Assembly (NCBI GenBank): GCA_964019335.1
Contig: OZ025723.1
Location: forward strand, 248,001-312,000
Length of the DNA stretch: 64,000 nt
Direction: 5' to 3'
Source: Diplonema japonicum
Taxonomy: Eukaryota; Euglenozoa; Diplonemea; Diplonemida; Diplonemidae
The notes under the pieces: generated by a model
The model's database searches: none
Seen by the model: only the letters and a program-made list of their open reading frames with translations
Told to the model about the DNA's origin: nothing
Program-made: the position numbers and the translations under genes
In this document: one piece after another, positions 58,174-64,000 of the stretch
Layout: each line of letters starts with the position of its first letter
How positions within the stretch are numbered: the stretch's first letter is position 1

Positions 58174-58827
58174 ATGCCTCCATCGGAAACAAAACCCCTA
58201 CAAACACCTATTTTATACACCTTCAGAAGATGCCCCTATGCAATGAGGGGGAGGGTGGCACTGTGGATGGCCGGTGTGGAGGTAATGGTGAGAGAAGTAG
58301 TGCTGCGCGAAAAGCCAACAGAGCTCCTGGAAGCGAATCCAAAGGGCACTGTACCTACTATGATAATAGATGACATGGTCATAAGTGAAAGCAGGGAAAT
58401 CGTGGAATGGGCCTTAGGGAGAGACACCACAGAAGGAGGCAATGCCTTGGTGTCAGCCTTCGATGACGTGTTCAAGCCCTTGCTGAACAGATACAAGTAC
58501 CACCATAGATTCCCAGAGCTAACCAAAACCCAGCACAGAGACCTCGCATCGGAGTATCTAGCCGCAATCTTATGTCCAAAACTAGCTTCCTCTCCTTACT
58601 TATTTGGTGACGTAATGACAATACCTGATATTTGTATTTTTCCGTTCGTCCGACAATTTGCAGGTGTCGACCAAGAATGGTTCGACAGCGATCCCCACCC
58701 GCAGCACGCGGTTGTCCGTGACTGGCTGGCGCTGTGCCTCGGGTCGCCACAATTTTCAAACATAATGGAAAAATACCCACAATGGAAACAAGGCGACGCT
58801 CCAACTTTTCTAAAGCCTTCTGGGTGA
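58174..58827 (+). CDS. Glutathione S-transferase, CPYA type (217 aa)
   Basis: Conjugates or reduces substrates with glutathione in the cytosol. The N-terminal thioredoxin-like domain has CPYAMRGRVALWMAG (Cys20 in a CPYA site, more like omega/glutaredoxin-type GSTs than Tyr/Ser GSTs), EVVLREKPTELLEANPKGTV then the cis-Pro (VPTM), and the glutathione-binding SESREIVEWAL. The C-terminal helical domain includes FGDVMTIPDICIFPFVRQFA, matching the conserved T-x-x-D of GST C-domains. Length is normal and there is no targeting peptide. The stop is 97 bases before the next gene's ATG, one of the tightest spacers in the window. The family is clear; the substrate is not. Confidence 0.87.
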   Translation: MPPSETKPLQTPILYTFRRCPYAMRGRVALWMAGVEVMVREVVLREKPTELLEANPKGTVPTMIIDDMVISESREIVEWALGRDTTEGGNALVSAFDDVFKPLLNRYKYHHRFPELTKTQHRDLASEYLAAILCPKLASSPYLFGDVMTIPDICIFPFVRQFAGVDQEWFDSDPHPQHAVVRDWLALCLGSPQFSNIMEKYPQWKQGDAPTFLKPSG

Positions 58828-58894
58828 GGAATTTCTCTTTTTTCTTATTCTTTTTTTTTTTTTGAAAAGGGCAAAAAAAAAAAAAAGAGAAGGG

Positions 58895-58924
<30 letters not shown>

Positions 58925-58927
<3 letters not shown>

Positions 58928-59623
58928 CCGCATCCCCTGGGGTCCGACTTGGATAACAACGGGTATGGGTACATGGATGGGTTCCTACCAGAAGAGGTTG
59001 CAAGGCAAATTTTAAAGGAGACGGAGGACATGGCGTTGACGGCCGGGGAGGTCAGTAAGGAGGCGGGGTACTGGCAGACAGAAACAAAGCTAGACCGAAG
59101 AGGCGATATGATAGCATGGAGGGACGCAAAAGAGGTGAAAAACATGGAAGGCATGGGCGTGCTGGTGAACAAGCTCGAAGAACTTGTACAAACTATGAGA
59201 ACCGACGGGGTAAAACGGCTATGTCAGATCGAGGGGGAAAAGCAAGGCAAGGTCCAGATAGAAAGAATCATGGTCGCCAAGTACCTTGAGGAAAACCGCC
59301 GGTTCGTCACCCACGTTGACAACCCTAATAAGAACGGCCGCCTTCTCACCTTTACCTACTATGTATCTCCTTCTATGACCGAAAAATCTGGCGGTGCTCT
59401 GCGAGTCCATAAGACTATGACAGGCCCGCCCTTGGCCGACATTTTGCCCATTTTTAACAGGCTTGCTTGTCTTTACTCAGACACCATGCCGCATGAGGTC
59501 CTCCCTGTTGAGGAGCCCCCTCGGATCACCATCGTTTGCTGGTTTTCGCTTCAGTCCGAAGACGAGAAGCTGGAGGCAATGAGGAGCATATTCAAGCTGC
59601 TCATGGCGGGAAAGAAGAAGTAG
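58925..59623 (+). CDS. EGLN/PHD-type prolyl 4-hydroxylase, 2-oxoglutarate/Fe(II) (232 aa)
   Basis: Starts directly after an A(35) run. The double-stranded beta-helix core has the iron ligands H130-x-D132 (THVDNPNKNGRLLTFTYYVS) and H190 (MPHEVLP), with R200 (PPRITIVCWFS) to bind 2-oxoglutarate. GGALRVHK, PIFNRLACLYSD and TMPHEVLP also resemble EGLN (HIF prolyl hydroxylase) and the Skp1 prolyl hydroxylases of protists. Upstream residues FLPEEVARQILKETEDM and GYWQTETKLDRRGDMIAWRD match the N-terminal half. Length suits a catalytic domain alone, without the MYND finger of animal enzymes. The likely role is hydroxylation of a prolyl target (for example Skp1) in oxygen sensing; the target here is inferred, not shown. 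Confidence 0.85.
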
Positions 59624-59745
59624 AATTTTTTTTTCTTTCTTTTTTTTTTTTTTTTTTCTTCTTCTTCCCTTCCTTTTCATCCGCAAACCCAAAAAAAAAA
59701 AAAAAAAAAAGGGAGGGGAGGGAAAGATTAAAAAAAAAAAAAGAA

Positions 59746-60834
59746 ATGGGGTGTTGCGGGACAAAGGAAGCACCAAAGGGTGCGATAGCAGCGAAACCGC
59801 AGAAAGCGGTGAAGGCCGAGGACGACAAAAAGTACGCCGTGAAAAATAACAGGGGAGAGGCGGCGATACCCCTCGACACCATCGGGACCAGCGATGACGT
59901 CACAGTAGTGTACTTCCCTGATGATCAAGCTGCGTCACCTTTTAACGAGCTTGATGCGTCTGCAGCAGTTTCGAAAGACGGTTCTTTGGCGAGGATATTG
60001 GAGACTATCGGGGACTGTGAGTGGAAAATGGAGCTTTGCGTGCCCAGCCTGACAAACCCCAACTTAGTCGTTGTGCTCAACGCCATGTCTGAGAACGGAA
60101 TGCGGATCAGAATTATCACTGACGACAAGTTCCCGACCCCGCCTGAACTGAGCTCGGCGGTGCAACACCAGGTTTTCAAGAAACCCAACACACCTTTTGA
60201 ACATAGTTTTGCGGTTTTGGACGATTCTTCAGTACTTTCCGGGACATACGATTGGACAGAAGTTTCAGCTTTAACAACGCACGCAGCATGCGTTTCAACG
60301 AAAAGTCGAAAAGTAGCAGCGAGGTACGTTACGGAATTCGACCGGTTGTGGGAAGAAACAGGCCCCAACGCTGAATCTTTCAACAACAATGCGAGAAGCG
60401 CCGTGTCGCGGTTCGACAAAAAATCGAATATTTTTTTTTTCCCCGACTGGGGCTCCTCCGGCAACCACGACACCGCTTCGGCCATTCTTATAAAATCCAT
60501 GAAAAAAGCAAAAAAATCTGTCAAGCTTGCGCTTCCAAATCTGCTGCTCGACGATTTTCATGCTGCTCTCACTTCCCTCCCCGTTCCTGTCTCCGTGCTC
60601 ACACAGCAGCCTTGTGAGCCGCTTGCTGGGCTTACTGTCTACACACTAGAGAATTGTCGGCACGCATTTCTTCTTATTGATGATACGGAGCTCGTCACAG
60701 GGTCTTTCGATTGGACCATGAAATCGTCCACAGGTGCTCTACAGAACTGTGTTTATTACACATCCGGACCTGTGGTGGAGTCATTTGCAAAAGAGTTTAA
60801 AGATCTTTGCAATAAGGGTACTTTGCTTCAATGA
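59746..60834 (+). CDS. Acylated pseudo-phospholipase D, tandem PLD-like domains (362 aa)
   Basis: Start after AAAAAGAA; N terminus MGCCGTKEAP predicts myristoylation (Gly2) and palmitoylation (Cys3, Cys4). Two PLD-type half-domains follow. Each ends in a segment at the position of the HxKxxxxD motif: H153-S-F155-...-D160 (HSFAVLDDSSVLSGTYDWTE) and H306-A-F308-...-D313 (HAFLLIDDTELVTGSFDWTM). In both the catalytic Lys is replaced by Phe while the His, Asp and the following G-S/T-x-D/N-W are kept. The half-domains also have SLARILETIGDCEWKMELCV and SAILIKSMKKAKKSVKLALP, matching the canonical helix before the active site. Likely catalytically dead, serving as a membrane-tethered scaffold, as known for FAM83 proteins. 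Confidence 0.78.
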   Translation: MGCCGTKEAPKGAIAAKPQKAVKAEDDKKYAVKNNRGEAAIPLDTIGTSDDVTVVYFPDDQAASPFNELDASAAVSKDGSLARILETIGDCEWKMELCVPSLTNPNLVVVLNAMSENGMRIRIITDDKFPTPPELSSAVQHQVFKKPNTPFEHSFAVLDDSSVLSGTYDWTEVSALTTHAACVSTKSRKVAARYVTEFDRLWEETGPNAESFNNNARSAVSRFDKKSNIFFFPDWGSSGNHDTASAILIKSMKKAKKSVKLALPNLLLDDFHAALTSLPVPVSVLTQQPCEPLAGLTVYTLENCRHAFLLIDDTELVTGSFDWTMKSSTGALQNCVYYTSGPVVESFAKEFKDLCNKGTLLQ

Positions 60835-60842
60835 AGAAGAAG

Positions 60843-60873
<31 letters not shown>

Positions 60874-61429
60874 TGGGGCCCAAATTCCTTTGCCGCTCTT
60901 TAAGTTGTAAATGGATCATTTTTTTTTTCACGCCCCTCTTTTCCCATTTTTTTTCCCCTCCCATTTTTTTTTTTTGAAAGCCGCAGGACTAGGTGGGAGC
61001 GCGAGAACGCAAAAAAAAAAACCCCCCCTTTTTTTTTAAAAAAAATAGTCTAGTTTTTGAATTTTTTTTTCCAAAAGTAGACCTCCGCCAAATAAAGAAA
61101 ATCAGTATTCCCCCTTCTGTTCCTTTGTGCCCCTTGTTTTTTTTCCCCCCCCCTGGTTGTCCCTTTTCCCCTCCCCCCCTTTTTTTTACATAAAGAATTT
61201 GAAGAATGAAAAAGGAAAATAAAGAAGCAAAAAAAAAAAAACTCCCCCCCTCCGCCCTATTTCCCCCTTGTTTCCTATTCCCCCCCCCCCCCCCCCCCCC
61301 ACACCCGAAAAAAAAGTTTTGTTTTAGAAATTTCTGCTTTCCACGTTAAAAAAAAAAAAATCATGTTTTTTTTTTGTTTAATTCCTTTGGAAAGGAGAAA
61401 AAAAGAATTGTTAGGGGGGGGAGAAAAAA
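60835..61429. other. Spacer, homopolymer-rich
   Basis: A(28) run, C(20) run near 61282 and repeated A/T tracts, with GGGGAGAAAAAAATG ending at the next start. No gene. Confidence 0.6.
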
Positions 61430-62599
61430 ATGGAAACCCTCCCAAAAGATTTTATCGAGTACTGCAGGTCTGCAGGGGTTGATCTTAATGAGTTCGAACA
61501 GATGGGCAAGCTCCCGAGGTACGTCCGCTTCGACCCCAAAACAACGACGAAGGCAGAACGAGTCGCCATTATGCGGGAAATACCGGATTCTGAAGAAGTC
61601 GCAGAGGTGCGAGACGCTTTAGTGTGGAGCGTATCAAGAAACCTGAAAATGAAGGACATCGCCGAACCCCATCGTTCAGCGATGACAGGGATGGACTTGG
61701 GATCAATCATGGCTGTAATTGCATTGGACCCACAACAAGGCGATTCTGTAGCTGATATCTGTTGTGCCCCCGGCGCGAAACTAAAATTCACCTCACAACT
61801 TGTCGGGCCAAAAGGCCGGATCTGCGGGGTCGACAACAACCTCTACAGGCTCTCCACCGCAAAATCCTTGACAGGCTCGGAACCATGCGTTCGCCTCCTC
61901 CTTGCAAACGCTGTAGAATGGGATCCTTCCTCCCACCGTGATTCGTCGAAATGGTGGGTTGATTCTGTTCCGTTAATATCAGTAAACCCGAGCAAGCATA
62001 AAAAAATTCTTGCGAAAGAATATCCCAAAGGTCCGGAGCGTCCCCCTCAAGCAGGTGTCGTTATACAGGATTGGTGGTACCCTGCAGACCTAAGTATTCC
62101 GAAACATCTACCTCCAAATCCTGTTAATGTTGAGTTGTTTAGTCGGGTTATCGTGGATGCCGAATGTACTACTGACGGCAGTTTGAGGCATTTGGAGAAG
62201 CTTGTAAGCTGCGGCTCGTGGAAGGAACATTCTGATTGGGCGTCGAAACCGATGTCGAGCATTACCGATTTGCAAAAGAAGTTGCTTCTTAAAGGGTCTG
62301 CTGTTCTCGCGCCGTTGGGTACGCTGGTATATTCCACGTGTTCCCTGTCGCCTATGCAGAATGAAGAGGTTGTCGCTCACGTTCTTGGGGTCGATCCTTC
62401 GCTAACCCTTGTTGATCCCTTTGTTGGTCTGTCTGATTCGTCTTGTTTGGTCCGCCCGCCGCCGTTTAAAGTCGGCTCGTTGGGGAAAACCGCGTTATTC
62501 ACACCCCGTGCGTCTAACTGCGGTGCACTTTTCATCGCGAAGTTTGTAAAGGATAATGGGAACGCTGGCGAACCCCCCGCCAAAAAAGTAAAAATTTGA
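61430..62599 (+). CDS. NSUN-family RNA m5C methyltransferase (389 aa)
   Basis: Predicted S-adenosylmethionine-dependent RNA cytosine-5 methyltransferase. Motif X/I: MTGMDLGSIMAVIALDPQQG and SVADICCAPGAKLKFTSQLV, the SAM-binding D-x-C-A/C-A-P-G-x-K. CGVDNNLYRL is the motif II acid region. Motif IV reads VIVDAECTTDGSLRH, with Cys246 but Glu in place of the usual Pro of DAPC. Motif VI is LVYSTCSLSPMQNEEVV with nucleophilic Cys304. N-terminal residues about 1-80 (FIEYCRSAGVDLNEFEQMGK) replace the usual RRM-like half and may bind RNA. The C terminus has a basic KKVKI, possibly nuclear. Both cysteines used in catalysis and release are present, so activity is plausible. The RNA target is unknown. 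Confidence 0.85.
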   Translation: METLPKDFIEYCRSAGVDLNEFEQMGKLPRYVRFDPKTTTKAERVAIMREIPDSEEVAEVRDALVWSVSRNLKMKDIAEPHRSAMTGMDLGSIMAVIALDPQQGDSVADICCAPGAKLKFTSQLVGPKGRICGVDNNLYRLSTAKSLTGSEPCVRLLLANAVEWDPSSHRDSSKWWVDSVPLISVNPSKHKKILAKEYPKGPERPPQAGVVIQDWWYPADLSIPKHLPPNPVNVELFSRVIVDAECTTDGSLRHLEKLVSCGSWKEHSDWASKPMSSITDLQKKLLLKGSAVLAPLGTLVYSTCSLSPMQNEEVVAHVLGVDPSLTLVDPFVGLSDSSCLVRPPPFKVGSLGKTALFTPRASNCGALFIAKFVKDNGNAGEPPAKKVKI

Positions 62600-62717
62600 A
62601 GTGGGGGATTTTTTTTTTTTTTTGAAGTTTTTTTTTTTTTTTTGCTTGGCGGAGGAAGGGGAAAGAAAAAAGTCTGATTTCTACACAAAAAAAACTACAC
62701 AAAAAAAAAAAAGAAAA

Positions 62718-62942
62718 ATGTCCTGCCCTGCTGGCCTTTCATCGTGTGTGACCCAGTGCGGTATCAGCTTCCCTGTGAAGAAACCGGCAACCGCTCACAT
62801 GGTCGGCCACTCCGCTGGTCTTAACGCTTCGAAACAAGTGGCGGCTCACGCACTGGCTCACCCAGCAGCAGCAGCAGTAGTGGCACCGAAGAAGAAACCA
62901 GCGGCCGCTAAGAACGACGGGTTCGGGGACCTTGACTTCTAG
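62718..62942 (+). CDS. Small Ala/His-rich protein with C-terminal DGFGDLDF motif (74 aa)
   Basis: Starts in AAAAAAGAAAAATG, 118 bases after the previous stop. It reads MSCPAGLSSCVTQCGISFPV, then an Ala/His-rich stretch (VAAHALAHPAAAAVVAP), a lysine-rich linker (KKKPAAAKN) and ends DGFGDLDF. The ending resembles acidic-phenylalanine peptides that bind clathrin-adaptor ear domains. There is no signal peptide or helix; four cysteines lie in the first 14 residues. I do not recognise a family. Context and codon composition support a real gene. Confidence 0.6.
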   Translation: MSCPAGLSSCVTQCGISFPVKKPATAHMVGHSAGLNASKQVAAHALAHPAAAAVVAPKKKPAAAKNDGFGDLDF

Positions 62943-63098
62943 AGACAATGAGAGAGGAAAATTTAAAAAAAAAAAAAACACACACGATTTTTTTTCTTTC
63001 ATTTCTGTTTACACTTTTCCCTTTTTTTTTTTTTTCTCCCTTTTTTTTTTAAAAAAAAATCCTTCTTGTCAACTCCAACCCTCATAGGCAAAAGGGAC

Positions 63099-63691
63099 AT
63101 GGGATGCTGTGGGTCATCCGACAACGACAGTAGGTATGTGACACCACTGCACAAGTGAACCGTGATAACAGGAACCAGCATGTGGACACCAGAGCGGGGA
63201 GGGGAAGTAGGGGTCAGATACACCCACAAGGCGGGAACCCAGAAGAGAGGAAGAAGAAAAAGAAGATGGATCAGGGAGGACAAGCCCCTCCAGCAGCATC
63301 GCAGAATAGACAATCCCACAACATGGGGCAAGATCCTGAAGGGGGAAGACGGTTGGGTGGCGGGGAGAAGGACGGAAACCTCCGAGAAAATGTTGCCGCC
63401 GCCGCCCTTGCACGAGCAGAAGGGAAGCCAAAAGGTATAAAATTATATTTTATCTCATCTTCCCCCAGGCATCTCTGCGGATACTGCCGATAAGCTGAGA
63501 ATCAAACATGAGAGGGACGAACTCATAGGAAGAATAGAGTATGACAGTGGGAGAAGAAAAAAAAAAAACTTTTTGTTGACAGCGCACTCGCTTCTCGTTT
63601 GAAGGAAGACGTGCCCATAGCCATCAGGAGCAGAGAAACACCCCTTTCAAAGCTCCGAAGCTACAAAACCTACTTGGAAAGCAAGTTGTAA
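63099..63691 (+). CDS. Small acylated MGCC protein with C-terminal coiled coil, four exons
   Basis: Exons 63099-63133, 63172-63434, 63469-63538 and 63582-63691; introns of 38, 34 and 43 nt, all GT-AG. The product starts MGCCGSSDNDSRNQHVDTRA (predicted N-myristoylation and palmitoylation), followed by a Lys/Gly/Gln-rich disordered middle and a helical end: ENVAAAALARAEGKPKGISA, DKLRIKHERDELIGRIDALA, SRLKEDVPIAIRSRETPLSK, LRSYKTYLESKL. Each junction was chosen because only that combination keeps this heptad pattern open to TAA at 63689-63691. Probably a peripheral membrane protein of about 158 residues with a helical hairpin or dimeric coil. No family recognised. The exon model is supported by GT/AG and frame only. 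Confidence 0.65.
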
Positions 63692-63725
63692 GAGGGAAAA
63701 TACAAATAGAAAAAAATAGGGCGGG

Positions 63726-63761
<36 letters not shown>

Positions 63762-64000
63762 AGCCTTTTTTCATTTAACATTTTTAAAGTAATCCGCTCT
63801 CTAAAAACTGTCAAGAAAAGCAAAAGGTCCGGGGTCTGGGGCGAGTTTTTTTTTCTTTTTTCTTTTTTTTTGTTTGAGTCTTCGGTTTGAGAAAGTTTTT
63901 CCAAATTTTTCACAAAAGAAAAAAAAAAAGAAGTTTTGCAGTCGCTTCAGGGTATTTTGTGCTGTTTTTTGCGAAGACTTGTTAAACTATTTTTTTTTCC
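63692..64000. other. Window end, no gene seen
   Basis: An A(38) run at about 63727 and T-rich tracts, with mixed composition between them. No ORF or RNA gene that I can support. Confidence 0.5.

Noticed and set aside
60993-61193. 66-codon ORF in the 61 kb spacer
   Set aside because: Low-complexity translation of A-, T- and C-runs, without the start context of confirmed genes.
1-64000. Spliced-leader RNA, snRNA, rRNA or tRNA genes
   Set aside because: I looked for conserved boxes and typical leader or cloverleaf patterns and saw none convincing. Absence by eye is weak evidence.
1-64000. CRISPR array or bacterial operon structure
   Set aside because: Repeats are dispersed or homopolymeric, without regular spacers; genes have introns and eukaryotic families.

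Overview
This is a eukaryotic nuclear window, most likely from a flagellated protist. It is not bacterial or viral. The evidence is short GT-AG introns (about 34 to 150 nt), typically eukaryotic protein families (MAP3K, kinesin, La, eIF4E, Derlin, PPPDE, RING, prolyl hydroxylase, NSUN), and non-LTR, hAT and pogo-like transposon remains. The standard code is used, with TAA, TAG and TGA all acting as stops. Every confident host gene (21 of 21) is on the + strand. Spacers are as short as about 100 nt and rich in polypyrimidine. This resembles the unidirectional, polycistronic, trans-spliced gene arrays of euglenozoans (kinetoplastids, diplonemids) or of dinoflagellates and perkinsids. I could not find a spliced-leader gene, so the lineage stays an inference. 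Long runs of all four bases fill the introns and spacers. Many genes have an A-run ending directly at the start codon, and I used this to choose starts.

Layout. 0-24 kb is a dense run of signalling and cytoskeletal genes: a 5'-truncated MAP3K-like kinase, an EF-hand-like coiled-coil protein, a small unknown, a 2,004-residue SRKSS-repeat/IQ protein, a kinesin, a La-like RNA-binding protein, an acylated IQ/coiled-coil/LRR protein, a coiled-coil protein and a divergent SRPK-like kinase. 24-29 kb is gene-poor and holds a short retroposon and a copy of a palindromic repeat. 29-43 kb has a coiled-coil protein with a MIB/HERC2 domain, a cyclic-nucleotide-gated K+ channel, two 5'-truncated LINE copies, a kelch protein, an antisense OTU-like fragment and a divergent eIF4E. 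43-46.6 kb is another gene-poor stretch with palindromic foldback repeats. 46.6-51.6 kb carries a Derlin, a complete but decayed pogo-like element, an SLC37/GlpT-type transporter and a membrane protein with a cytoplasmic Tudor-like domain. 52-55.4 kb is hAT transposon wreckage. 55.5-63.7 kb is a compact array: a secreted protein, a PPPDE-RING fusion, a GST, an EGLN-type prolyl hydroxylase, an acylated pseudo-phospholipase D, an NSUN methyltransferase and two small proteins.

How the genes work together. No single pathway unites the window, as expected if co-transcription here does not imply shared function. Recurring themes are flagellar or cytoskeletal scaffolds (IQ motifs, coiled coils, kinesin), membrane-anchored MGCC proteins (three genes), protein quality control and ubiquitin/SUMO turnover (Derlin, PPPDE-RING), and RNA and translation (La, eIF4E-like, NSUN). 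The best candidates for something new are the PPPDE-RING fusion, the eIF4E-like protein without cap-binding tryptophans, the acylated dead PLD, the foldback repeat family and the short retroposon made of LINE ends.
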